Shown here: one piece after another, positions 42,803-51,527 of the stretch
Layout of the letters: each line of letters opens with the position of its first letter
Numbering within the stretch: the first letter of the stretch is position 1
Source of the DNA: Phocaeicola_A sp045647865
Lineage (GTDB): Bacteria > Bacteroidota > Bacteroidia > Bacteroidales > Bacteroidaceae
Assembly: GCA_045647865.1 (NCBI GenBank)
Contig: JAZRMW010000007.1
Location: 21,614 to 85,613 of the forward strand
Length of the DNA: 64,000 bases
Reading direction: 5' to 3'
The notes under the pieces: generated by a model
Seen by the model: the letters and a program-made list of their open reading frames with translations, nothing else
The model's database searches: none
What the model was told of the DNA's origin: nothing
Made by a program: the position numbers and the translations under genes

Positions 42803-43933
42803 TTAGAGTCTTGTCGAAATACGCTTCATCATCATAGGCTTCCATGTGGAGAAATCGCCAGCTATGATGTGTTTACGTGCTTCGCCAACAAGCCAGAGAT
42901 AGAAGGCAAGATTGTGTACCGATGCAATCTGCATAGCCAACAATTCTTGTGCATGGAAGAGATGGCGAAGATAAGCCTTCGTATAAAGGGTATCTACTAC
43001 CGAGGCTCCATCAGCTTCGATAGGTGAGAAATCGGTTTCCCACTTCTTATTCTTCATATTGATGATACCATCCTTAGTAAAAAGCATTCCGTTTCGTCCG
43101 TTACGGGTAGGCATGACACAATCAAACATGTCCACACCACGTTCAATTCCTTCGAGCAAATTCATAGGAGTACCTACACCCATTAGATAACGAGGTTTGT
43201 CGGTAGGTAGGATTTCGTTCACTACCTCAATCATTTCGTACATCTTTTCGGTTGGTTCACCTACGGCCAAACCTCCGATAGCATTTCCTTCGGCTCCCTT
43301 CGAAGCAATAAACTCGGCCGAACGACGACGAAGGTCTGGATAGACACATCCCTGCACAATGGGAAAGAGTGACTGATGATAACCATACTTCGGCTCCGTC
43401 TCGTTGAATCGTGTGAGACAACGGTCAAGCCATCGATGAGTCATTTCCATAGACTTGCGGGCATAATCGTAATCAGCATCGCCAGGTGTACATTCATCGA
43501 AAGCCATCATGATGTCGGCTCCAATGGTACGCTCAATATCCATTACCCGCTCGGGAGTAAAAAGATGCTTTGAACCGTCAATGTGTGAACGAAATTCGAC
43601 ACCCTCTTCGCGCATCTTACGAATGCCGGAAAGAGAGAAAACCTGGAAACCACCACTATCGGTCAGCATCGGACGGTCGAAGCCATTGAACTTGTGCAAA
43701 CCTCCTGCCTTCTCAATGACATCCAATCCTGGACGCAAATAAAGGTGGTAAGTGTTGCCAAGGATAATTTGTGCTTTGATGTCATCCTTCAACTCAGTCA
43801 AGTGCACTCCCTTCACGCTTCCAAGTGTCCCTACAGGCATGAAGATAGGAGTCTCTATCTGCCCGTGGTCAGTAGTTATAAGGCCAGCACGAGCATTCGT
43901 TTTTGAATCGGTATATTGAAGTTCGAATTTCAT
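42803..43933 (-). CDS. tgt: tRNA-guanine transglycosylase
   Basis: Tgt exchanges G34 of GUN-anticodon tRNAs for preQ1 in queuosine synthesis. The ATG at 43933 (MKFELQYTDSKTNARAG) is used; the frame upstream begins only with TTG. The 376-residue protein has LTDSGGFQVFSL, MAFDECTPGDADYDYARKSM, GGLAVGEPTEKMYEMIE and MPTRNGRNGMLFT. The normal zinc motif CxCxxC before AYLRHL is absent (DFSPIEADGASVVDTLYTKA). I recall Bacteroidetes Tgt proteins sharing this. It lies between lon and lptG. Confidence 0.94.
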   Translation of the reverse strand: MKFELQYTDSKTNARAGLITTDHGQIETPIFMPVGTLGSVKGVHLTELKDDIKAQIILGNTYHLYLRPGLDVIEKAGGLHKFNGFDRPMLTDSGGFQVFSLSGIRKMREEGVEFRSHIDGSKHLFTPERVMDIERTIGADIMMAFDECTPGDADYDYARKSMEMTHRWLDRCLTRFNETEPKYGYHQSLFPIVQGCVYPDLRRRSAEFIASKGAEGNAIGGLAVGEPTEKMYEMIEVVNEILPTDKPRYLMGVGTPMNLLEGIERGVDMFDCVMPTRNGRNGMLFTKDGIINMKNKKWETDFSPIEADGASVVDTLYTKAYLRHLFHAQELLAMQIASVHNLAFYLWLVGEARKHIIAGDFSTWKPMMMKRISTRL

Positions 43934-44001
43934 TTTTTCTTCAGTGTCTTCCAACTATTTTTTCCGTATCTGGGAGAAAAAACTCCCAGATTAGACAATT
44001 A

Positions 44002-46479
44002 TTACTTCTCGTTTTTATCCTCAATAACGAAATTTATTGGATTTTCAACGTTTTCATCAAGCAAAGCAATGTCAAGCACTTCCTTCACATTATCCACATA
44101 GTGGAAAGTCAATCCTTTCAAATAGAGTTGAGGGATTTCCTCAATGTTCTTGCGATTCTCTTTACAAAGTATAATTTCCTTGATTCCTGCACGCTTGGCA
44201 GCCAATATTTTTTCTTTAATACCTCCAACAGGAAGGACTTTTCCGCGAAGAGTGATTTCGCCTGTCATAGCCAAATTGGCCTTCACTTTACGCTGGGTTA
44301 GGGCAGAGGCAAGTGAGGTGGCCATGGTGATACCTGCCGATGGTCCATCTTTGGGAATAGCACCTTCGGGCACGTGGATGTGGATATTCCAATTATCAAA
44401 GATGGCATTGTCAATGCCCAACAAATGAGTGTGTGCTTTCAGATATTCAAGAGCCAACATGGCCGACTCCTTCATCACATCACCCAAATTTCCCGTCAAA
44501 GTGAGTTTGCCTCCCTTGCCCTTGCTAAGACTCGTCTCCACGAAGAGAATTTCACCACCAACGGCCGTCCATGCAAGTCCTGTCACTACACCCGCATAAT
44601 CATTACCTTGATAAATATCGCGACTGTATTCAGGTACGCCCAAAAGTTCTCGCACATCAGCAGGTTTGATATCACTATGAATAGTATATCCTTGTGTTGC
44701 AAAATCTTTAGCTATGCGGCGCATAAGTTTACTGATTTTCTTGTTCAACTCGCGCACACCACTTTCTCGGGTATAATTTTCGATAAGGAATTCAATGGCA
44801 GCCCTATTCATCTTGATGTCGCCTTTCTTTAATCCCACATTTTCCATCTCCTTAGGAATAAGGTGACGACGGGCAATTTCTATTTTCTCTTCCGTAATAT
44901 AACCACTCACTTCAATAAGTTCCATACGGTCGAGTAGGGGAGCAGGAATAGTATTCAAACTATTGGCCGTAGCAATGAACATCACTTTAGAAAGGTCGTA
45001 ATCCACCTCCAAGAAATTATCATGAAAAGCATTGTTCTGCTCAGGGTCAAGCACTTCCAATAAAGCCGAAGCTGGATCACCTTGATGGGTCATCTGTGCA
45101 ATCTTGTCAATCTCATCAAGGATAAATACAGGATTACTTGAGCCTGCCTTGCTGATACTTTTGATGATACGTCCAGGCATAGCTCCAATATAGGTACGAC
45201 GATGTCCGCGAATCTCAGATTCATCATGAAGGCCACCAAGTGAAACACGCACATACTTCCGCTTCAGCGCATCAGCAATACTCTTACCCAACGAAGTTTT
45301 TCCCACTCCCGGAGGGCCATAGAGACAGAGTATCGGAGATTTCAAATCGCCACGCATCTTCAACACAGCCAAATACTCAAGAATACGTTCCTTCACCTTC
45401 TCCAACCCATAGTGGTCACGATTGAGTGTCTTTTCAGCATTCGTCAAGTTGAGATTATCTACGGTACATTCATCCCAAGGAAGATTAAGCATGGTTTCCA
45501 AATAGTTGAGCTGCACGTTATAATCAGGCGATTGCGGATTGATACGCTCAACTTTTGCAAGTTCCTTATCAAAGATGGCACGCACGTCTTTTGACCAAGC
45601 CTTTTTGTCTGCACGCTTTTTCATGTCACGCATGTCCTGATCTTCACGGTTTCCTCCCAGCTCATCCTGTATATTCTTGATTTGTTGTTGCAAGAAATAT
45701 TCTTTCTGTTGCTGGTCGATATCCTCACGGGTACGCATCTGAATATTCGCTTTCAATTTGGCCAACTGAACTTCACGATTAAGGATTGAGAGCAGTTCAT
45801 AAGCTCGTTTCAGTAACGATGCCTCTTTCAACAAATTGATTTTGTCATTGATAGATGAAATGAGGTTCGTAGTGATGAAGTTTATCAAGAACATCTTATT
45901 ACTGATATTCTTGATGGCAAATACTGTCTGTACGGGATAATCAGAATTCTTCAAATATTCGATGGCAAGGTCTTTACAACTCTCCACCACAGCTTCGTAT
46001 TCACGGCTCTTACGCTCAGGAAACTCTTCATGCAAAACCTCCACACGTCCTCGATGATAAGGAGAGAACGAAGTGATTTCCAATAAATTGATACGTGACA
46101 TACCTTGAAGGATGATTGTTGTTGTCCCATCCGGCATCTCCAATATACGGATAACCTTAGCAGCCGTACCAATAGAGTAAAGGTCTGCCATTGATGGTAA
46201 TTCAGTCTCTGGCACTTTCTGAGTGAAAGCACCAATCTTTCCTTGATTCTTAAAAGCCTGCTTCACCAATTTCAATGACGATGAACGACCAATTGAAACG
46301 GGCAATACTACACCAGGAAACAACACCATGTTTCGCAAAGGCAAAATCGGAAGTTTATCATCTATCGGTTCCTCAAAAATTGTCTCTTCATTGCCATCAA
46401 AATCGGCAATTAGCGAAAACGATCCATCGTTCTCATTCGCTTCTTCTATTTCGCTGAATATGTTTCTCTTTATCTTCAT
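44002..46479 (-). CDS. lon: ATP-dependent protease Lon
   Basis: Lon degrades misfolded and regulatory proteins in the cytoplasm. The start at 46479 (MKIKRNIFSEIEEANEND) follows a TAACTTTG box on the minus strand at 46530-46537, so the ATG at 46542 is not used. The 825-residue protein has the N-terminal substrate domain (about 45-250; LPILPLRNMVLFPGVVLPVS) and a coiled-coil segment. The AAA+ module has Walker A GPPGVGKTSLG and Walker B FILDEIDK. The protease domain has catalytic Ser714 (KDGPSAGITMA) and Lys757 (GGIKEKILAA). tgt follows after 68 bases. Confidence 0.96.
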   Translation of the reverse strand: MKIKRNIFSEIEEANENDGSFSLIADFDGNEETIFEEPIDDKLPILPLRNMVLFPGVVLPVSIGRSSSLKLVKQAFKNQGKIGAFTQKVPETELPSMADLYSIGTAAKVIRILEMPDGTTTIILQGMSRINLLEITSFSPYHRGRVEVLHEEFPERKSREYEAVVESCKDLAIEYLKNSDYPVQTVFAIKNISNKMFLINFITTNLISSINDKINLLKEASLLKRAYELLSILNREVQLAKLKANIQMRTREDIDQQQKEYFLQQQIKNIQDELGGNREDQDMRDMKKRADKKAWSKDVRAIFDKELAKVERINPQSPDYNVQLNYLETMLNLPWDECTVDNLNLTNAEKTLNRDHYGLEKVKERILEYLAVLKMRGDLKSPILCLYGPPGVGKTSLGKSIADALKRKYVRVSLGGLHDESEIRGHRRTYIGAMPGRIIKSISKAGSSNPVFILDEIDKIAQMTHQGDPASALLEVLDPEQNNAFHDNFLEVDYDLSKVMFIATANSLNTIPAPLLDRMELIEVSGYITEEKIEIARRHLIPKEMENVGLKKGDIKMNRAAIEFLIENYTRESGVRELNKKISKLMRRIAKDFATQGYTIHSDIKPADVRELLGVPEYSRDIYQGNDYAGVVTGLAWTAVGGEILFVETSLSKGKGGKLTLTGNLGDVMKESAMLALEYLKAHTHLLGIDNAIFDNWNIHIHVPEGAIPKDGPSAGITMATSLASALTQRKVKANLAMTGEITLRGKVLPVGGIKEKILAAKRAGIKEIILCKENRKNIEEIPQLYLKGLTFHYVDNVKEVLDIALLDENVENPINFVIEDKNEK

Positions 46480-46529
46480 TCTAATATCACTTTTGAATCC
46501 CTTTTTCCAAGGGAGCTGAAAATGCGGTG

Positions 46530-46601
46530 CAAAGTTAATCATTCCTCTTTAAATAAAGGTGAAAAATTATATTGAAAATATATAAAAATAGAGTATCTTT
46601 G
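46530..46601. promoter_or_regulatory. Divergent promoters for lon and trmN6
   Basis: TAACTTTG on the minus strand (46530-46537) points to lon; TATCTTTG on the plus strand (46594-46601) lies 20 bases before the trmN6 ATG. Confidence 0.65.
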
Positions 46602-46620
46602 CGCTAAAATTCGAAAATCT

Positions 46621-47328
46621 ATGGCTAATCCTTATTTTCAATTCAAACAATTCACCGTATGGCACGACCGTTGCGCTATGAAGGTCGGCACTGATGCCGT
46701 CCTATTGGGTAGTTGGATACATGTAGAAAATGCACAGCGCTTATTGGATGTAGGATGTGGATGTGGTTTGATTGCTCTTATGGCCGCACAACGTTGTCCG
46801 GAAGGAAAAATTGTAGCCATAGAAATTGACCCTGATGCAGCCCAACAAGCCAAAGAAAATGTCCAATCATCACCATGGGCGGATAGGATACAAGTCATCC
46901 AAGAAGATTTCGCAAAATTTACCGATGAAAACAAATTTGATGTCATCTTCTCCAATCCTCCATATTTTGCAAACTCTTTGAAATGTCCAAACAAAGAAAG
47001 AAATAAAGCCAGACATACAGACACACTTGATTTCCGGACATTGATGTCTCGCGTAAAAGAGTTGCTCACTCCTGACGGAGAATTTTCAGTTGTTATTCCC
47101 ATGGACGCTTCTGCTTCATTAAAAGCTGAAGCCATCTCGCAAAAGCTCTATCTATCAAGGGAAATGCATATTCATACCAAAGTAGGAATCCCTGCCAAAC
47201 GCACATTGTTGGCATTTAAAAAAGAAATGCCAGAATCCAACGTTACCCCCCAACAACTCACACTTGAAACCCAAGCAAAAGTTTATACTGAAGAATACAA
47301 GAATATGGTAAATGATTTTTATTTATAA
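46621..47328 (+). CDS. tRNA1(Val) adenine-37 N6-methyltransferase, TrmN6-like
   Basis: The 235-residue protein has the SAM-binding Rossmann motif LLDVGCGCGLIALMAAQR and the N6-adenine methyltransferase motif NPPYF (in FDVIFSNPPYFANSLKCP). It starts MANPYFQFKQFTVWHDRCAM, with MKVGTDAVLLGSW after it, as in the YfiC/TrmN6 family. The E. coli enzyme methylates A37 of tRNA-Val; the target here is inferred. The last codons overlap the end of the converging lipid kinase gene by ten bases. Confidence 0.88.
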   Translation: MANPYFQFKQFTVWHDRCAMKVGTDAVLLGSWIHVENAQRLLDVGCGCGLIALMAAQRCPEGKIVAIEIDPDAAQQAKENVQSSPWADRIQVIQEDFAKFTDENKFDVIFSNPPYFANSLKCPNKERNKARHTDTLDFRTLMSRVKELLTPDGEFSVVIPMDASASLKAEAISQKLYLSREMHIHTKVGIPAKRTLLAFKKEMPESNVTPQQLTLETQAKVYTEEYKNMVNDFYL

Positions 47329-48368
47329 TCATTATTTTTCAGACGACGCAACAATTCCTTATTCAAGACCAACAGACGTTTGTTATGGGCTGCTAAATCA
47401 TCCATAATGGAAGGCCTAAAGCCATTGAATGTCTCAATAATGCTTTGCAGGATATTTCCATTCCCAATGATTGTTTTTTCATCCTGAGCCCCTACAATTA
47501 CACTCAATCCCTTTTCTATAATCTCTACCGTCAAATCAGCATCTGCCATCACTGGATCTCCATCAAAATGGATGACGCCAGGTTTGCTACGATGAATTTT
47601 CAGCCTTTTACAACGAATCGTCTTGATTTTGCTATTCTGATCCAACGTGCCATTTATCATCTGGAAAGATATAGCAGGAGCATCCAACATGGTGAAGGGC
47701 TCCATAATGATGACATCCATTAATCCGTCACACAACGAAGCTTTGGGAGCGATGTAGAAATTGTTTCCATATTGTGAAGCATTGGCACAAGTAATAAGAA
47801 AAGCTTCATACTTCATACTCCCGTCTTCATTTTCTATTTCGTAAGTCTCAGGTTCATAACGAAGCCCTTCGCGCAACGTATTCTCTACATATGTGGCAAT
47901 ACCACGTTTTCCCGCTTGGGCAAACTTCATGCTGATGAAAGCATCAAAACCCACACCACAAGTACAAAAATAGGGAATACCATTGATTTTTCCATAATCA
48001 ATAGACTCTGTTACCCCCTTATTGATTATTTCAATGGCTTTTTTCACATCCATTGGGATATGCAAATGACGTGCAAGTCCATTGCCCGAACCACAAGGGA
48101 TAATACCGAGAGACGTAGATGTATGCACCAACGAGCGAGCTATTTCATTAATAGTCCCATCGCCTCCAACAGCAACCACTACGTCAATTCCTTTTGCCAC
48201 ACAATCAGCGGCTATTTCTACGGCATGTCCTGCAAATTGGGTGGGTACAATGCGAAAATCAATTTTCTCACTATCAGCATATTTTTCAATTTTCTCCACA
48301 ACCCCCTTTTTACTTTGGGTGCCGGAAATCGGGTTTACGATGAAAACTACACTTTTTTTTGTATCCAT
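47319..48368 (-). CDS. Diacylglycerol/sphingosine-type lipid kinase
   Basis: The 349-residue protein has a DAGK catalytic domain: VVFIVNPISGTQSKKG, the nucleotide loop VVAVGGDGTINEIARSLV and GIIPCGSGNGLARHL. The C-terminal beta-sandwich has the family's TCGVGFDAFISMKFAQ and VIHFDGDPVMAD. Relatives phosphorylate diacylglycerol, other lipids or sphingoid bases. It starts 239 bases from, and divergent to, the Spt gene, and both have TATCTTTG promoters. A sphingolipid substrate is therefore a reasonable hypothesis, not shown by the sequence itself. No membrane segment is seen. Confidence 0.85.
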   Translation of the reverse strand: MDTKKSVVFIVNPISGTQSKKGVVEKIEKYADSEKIDFRIVPTQFAGHAVEIAADCVAKGIDVVVAVGGDGTINEIARSLVHTSTSLGIIPCGSGNGLARHLHIPMDVKKAIEIINKGVTESIDYGKINGIPYFCTCGVGFDAFISMKFAQAGKRGIATYVENTLREGLRYEPETYEIENEDGSMKYEAFLITCANASQYGNNFYIAPKASLCDGLMDVIIMEPFTMLDAPAISFQMINGTLDQNSKIKTIRCKRLKIHRSKPGVIHFDGDPVMADADLTVEIIEKGLSVIVGAQDEKTIIGNGNILQSIIETFNGFRPSIMDDLAAHNKRLLVLNKELLRRLKNNDYK

Positions 48369-48402
48369 TCAGCAATCTTCTGAGTTTATGTCAATGCGAA
48401 TG

Positions 48403-48511
48403 CAAAGATAATTGTTTCTTTTAAAACCATCAAAAATCAAATTAGTTTTATTCATGAAATCTTATTTTTTACTCCAAACTGCTTTTTTATAGAATAAAAG
48501 TACTATCTTTG
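48403..48511. promoter_or_regulatory. Divergent promoters for the lipid kinase and spt
   Basis: TATCTTTG on the minus strand (48403-48410) faces the lipid kinase; TATCTTTG on the plus strand (48504-48511) faces spt with a leader of about 90 bases. Confidence 0.7.
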
Positions 48512-48607
48512 CGACCTATTATTTAAGAATAGATAAATTATCCATAAAGATTTTATTATAATTAAATATAACATAGGAAAGCAAAAACTAAAATTCTACT
48601 AAAAAAT

Positions 48608-49795
48608 ATGGGAATTTTAAACGAAAGATTAGCTAATTTCACACGACCTCAGGAATACATGGAAAAGGGCGTGTATCCTTACTTCCGAACAATCAACAGC
48701 CATCAGGATACAGAAGTGGAGATGGATGGCCAACGAATCCTCATGTTCGGCTCCAATGCTTATTTAGGACTCACTTATGACCGTCGTATCATGGATGCGT
48801 CCATTGCCGCTACTGAGAAGTATGGTACTGGATGCGCCGGTTCACGTTTCCTTAATGGAACGTTGGACATTCATGTACAATTGGAAAAAGAATTAGCCGC
48901 ATTTGTAGGCAAAGATGATGCACTCTGCTTCTCTACTGGATTTACCGTGAACGAAGGTATCATTCCTGCACTTGTCGGACGTGGAGACTACATCATTTGT
49001 GACGATCGCGACCATGCATCTATCGTAGATGGACGACGCCTGTCAGCTGCAACCCAACTCAAGTACAAGCACAACGACATGGAGGATCTTGAAAAGAAAC
49101 TCCGCCGTTGTGAACCCAATTCGGTAAAGCTCATTGTGGTGGACGGTGTATTCTCTATGGAGGGAGACTTAGCCAATTTGCCCGAAATTGTACGTTTGAA
49201 GAAGAAATACGATGCATGCATTTATGTGGACGAAGCCCACGGACTTGGTGTGTTCGGTAAAAACGGACGCGGAGTATGCGACCATTTCGGATTGACTGAT
49301 GATATCGATCTCATCATGGGTACCTTCAGCAAATCACTTGCTTCAATCGGAGGATTCATTGCCGGTGATAAGGAAATCATCAATTGGCTCAAGCACACTG
49401 CACGAAGCTACATTTTCCAAGCCAGCAGTACTCCTTCAGCTACAGCTGCAGCTCTCGAAGCACTACATATACTTCAAGAGGAACCCGAACGCATAGAAGC
49501 ATTGTGGGAGATAACCAACTACGCCCTCGAACGTTTCCGTGCAGCCGGATTTGAAATTGGTGAAACAGAATCTCCCATCATCCCCCTTTACGTGCGCGAT
49601 ACGGAAAAGACATTCATCGTCACCAAGATGGCATTCGATGAGGGAATCTTCATCAATCCCGTTATCCCTCCCGCTTGTGCACCGGATGATACGTTAGTAC
49701 GCGTAGCTCTTATGGCTACTCACACTCGCGAACAAGTAGATACTGCCGTTGAGAAACTCACCAAGTGCTTCAAGCAATTAGGTATTCTGAAATAA
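48608..49795 (+). CDS. spt: Serine palmitoyltransferase
   Basis: Spt condenses serine with a fatty acyl-CoA to 3-ketosphinganine, the first step of the sphingolipids that Bacteroidales put into their membranes and vesicles. The 395-residue PLP enzyme of the alpha-oxoamine synthase family has GSNAYLGLTYD, GCAGSRFLNGTLDIHVQLEK, DHASIVDGRR, VDEAHGLGVFG and the PLP Lys242 in GTFSKSLASIGGF. Length and blocks match the Bacteroides Spt as I know it, better than 2-amino-3-ketobutyrate ligase or BioF. It is monocistronic, followed by a palindrome. Confidence 0.92.
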   Translation: MGILNERLANFTRPQEYMEKGVYPYFRTINSHQDTEVEMDGQRILMFGSNAYLGLTYDRRIMDASIAATEKYGTGCAGSRFLNGTLDIHVQLEKELAAFVGKDDALCFSTGFTVNEGIIPALVGRGDYIICDDRDHASIVDGRRLSAATQLKYKHNDMEDLEKKLRRCEPNSVKLIVVDGVFSMEGDLANLPEIVRLKKKYDACIYVDEAHGLGVFGKNGRGVCDHFGLTDDIDLIMGTFSKSLASIGGFIAGDKEIINWLKHTARSYIFQASSTPSATAAALEALHILQEEPERIEALWEITNYALERFRAAGFEIGETESPIIPLYVRDTEKTFIVTKMAFDEGIFINPVIPPACAPDDTLVRVALMATHTREQVDTAVEKLTKCFKQLGILK

Positions 49796-49809
49796 AAAAT
49801 CAACCTTAT

Positions 49810-49957
49810 ACTTTTTTAGACGCAAACGACACTTATCACGTGCGGATTAAAGACATTATATTTCAGGTTTCAAGCCAGCTCTTGCCAAGAACAGTAGGAG
49901 AGAAGATGAAATAAAGAAATAATCCAAGCAATTTGTGTCATTTGCGTCTAAAAGTTT
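49810..49957. repeat. Long intergenic palindrome, ATTTGCGTC type
   Basis: ACTTTTTTAGACGCAAACG (from 49810) with GACAC after it faces GTGTCATTTGCGTCTAAAAG (from 49935) across a loop of about 100 bases. It fills most of the spt-DUF6078 gap. A related word (ATGACGCAAAT) occurs in the palindrome near 22891. Confidence 0.7.
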
Positions 49958-49998
49958 AAAGTAGCAATAAACCTTCATATAAAAAACCTACTACCCCC

Positions 49999-50430
49999 AT
50001 GAGAAAGTTCTTTTCTAAAGATAATCCACCAGCAAATTACGGACATTGCATGAATCACGGATGTCCTCGTTCAGCTACTTGCTTACGCTACATGTTAGGA
50101 AAATCCCCCCTTAGCCAACACCCATTTGTCAATTGCCTGCATCCTTCACATTATCCCGATGGAGCACAATGCCAATATTATCGTTCATCTGCCAAAGTTC
50201 GTGTTGCATGGGGTGTGAAAAACTTATGGGATGAGATTCCTTACAAACAGGCCAAGCTGATGAAAGCAACCCTTATCAACCATTTTGGCCGAGGACTCTA
50301 TTATTCCTTTTTCCGCAAAGAAATTCCACTTTACCCCCAAGAGCAAGAAGTCATCACCCAACTCTTCAGTGCCAATGGCATTACTTCAGAGCCATCCTAC
50401 GAATCTTATTCAGAAGAATACAATTGGTAA
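49999..50430 (+). CDS. DUF6078-like cysteine-containing protein
   Basis: The 143-residue soluble protein has a Cys cluster near the N-terminus (HCMNHGCPRSATCLRY, then VNCLHP and AQCQYYR), which could bind a metal or iron-sulfur cluster. A helical segment follows (KQAKLMKATLINHFGRGLYY). It fits my memory of DUF6078, a Bacteroidales family of unknown function often found in several copies. A terminator shared with ispE follows. The start MRKFFSKDN is the only good ATG. Confidence 0.7.
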   Translation: MRKFFSKDNPPANYGHCMNHGCPRSATCLRYMLGKSPLSQHPFVNCLHPSHYPDGAQCQYYRSSAKVRVAWGVKNLWDEIPYKQAKLMKATLINHFGRGLYYSFFRKEIPLYPQEQEVITQLFSANGITSEPSYESYSEEYNW

Positions 50431-50541
50431 TCAAAAAGAGCATGAGATTACATAACTTGCATATACCCAGTAACAAACCTTTTGTTTATAAGTTGATGAA
50501 ATAAACTTTCATCCTAAATAAACATTAAAGCTATCAAAAAC

Positions 50542-50585
50542 AAAACAAAGTGTTTTACATTGAGTAAACACTTTGTTTTTATTTT
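50542..50585. terminator. Bidirectional terminator
   Basis: AAACAAAGTGTTT pairs with AAACACTTTGTTT, with a T-run on the plus side (TTTTTATTTTAT) and A-rich DNA on the other. It serves the DUF6078 gene and the converging ispE. Confidence 0.8.
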
Positions 50586-50617
50586 ATACACCTTCAAATA
50601 TTAATCGGAAAGAGGGT

Positions 50618-51484
50618 TCAGATTCCTAATTCGCTATGCCATACATAGCAATTTGGGAAAAGGACATTCAATTTGTCGGCATCTATCTCATCCCACTCTT
50701 TAAATAGTCCAAATAGCGACGAACCACTACCTGACATGGAGGCATACACAGCTCCCATATCGTAAAGCCTATCTTTTATCTCACCGATGGCCGGATATTT
50801 TGCAAAAACACTTTCTTCGAAATCATTATTCATACCTGCATCACGCCATTCTTCTACAGGCAGCGTCGCAATCTCAGTCAAAGGGCGAACAGGTTTGTGA
50901 GGACGAATAAGAGAAAATGCATCCCGTGTAGAAACAAATATGTCGGGTTTCACCAAAAGGATATACCAACCACGGAGTGAAAGTTGGGGCATAGGAGTAA
51001 AGATATTACCGATACCTGTAGCAAAAGCCGGTTTGTTGCGCACAAAGAACGCACAATCGGCTCCCAAACGGGCAGCACGTTCTTCCAATTCATCATCCGT
51101 CAGAGGAAGTGAGAATTTGTCACGCAAGAGACGAAGCATGAATGTAGCATCAGCCGAGCCACCTCCCAATCCTGCACCCGAAGGAATATGCTTGAACATG
51201 TGGATATGTATAGGTGGCAAGGGATATTCTGCTTTTAGAAGACGATACGCCTTTACGACCAAGTTGTCTTCAACCTCACCTGCAATTGCAATACCTGAGG
51301 AATGAAGCATTACATCTGTGTCAGTAGGACTCTCCACCGTAGGGTCTTCGTCAAAAGTTGTCACCTCCAGTATATCTTCCAAGGGGATAGGGTAGAAGAT
51401 TGTTTCCAAATTGTGGTATCCATCCGGACGACGCTCAACCACATTCAATCCAAGGTTGATTTTTGCATTGGGAAAGGTTATCAT
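50618..51484 (-). CDS. ispE: 4-diphosphocytidyl-2-C-methyl-D-erythritol kinase
   Basis: IspE phosphorylates CDP-methylerythritol in the MEP pathway to isoprenoids. The 288-residue GHMP kinase begins MITFPNAKINLGLNVVERRP and has the ATP loop PSGAGLGGGSADATFMLRLL and the C-terminal glycine motif YASMSGSGSSLFGLF. Length is as expected. It follows cls by 43 bases in the same direction, so a joint transcript is likely. Confidence 0.96.
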   Translation of the reverse strand: MITFPNAKINLGLNVVERRPDGYHNLETIFYPIPLEDILEVTTFDEDPTVESPTDTDVMLHSSGIAIAGEVEDNLVVKAYRLLKAEYPLPPIHIHMFKHIPSGAGLGGGSADATFMLRLLRDKFSLPLTDDELEERAARLGADCAFFVRNKPAFATGIGNIFTPMPQLSLRGWYILLVKPDIFVSTRDAFSLIRPHKPVRPLTEIATLPVEEWRDAGMNNDFEESVFAKYPAIGEIKDRLYDMGAVYASMSGSGSSLFGLFKEWDEIDADKLNVLFPNCYVWHSELGI

Positions 51485-51527
51485 AGTTTTATTTAAAAAG
51501 GGATTAATGAATCTTTCTGGTTATATT

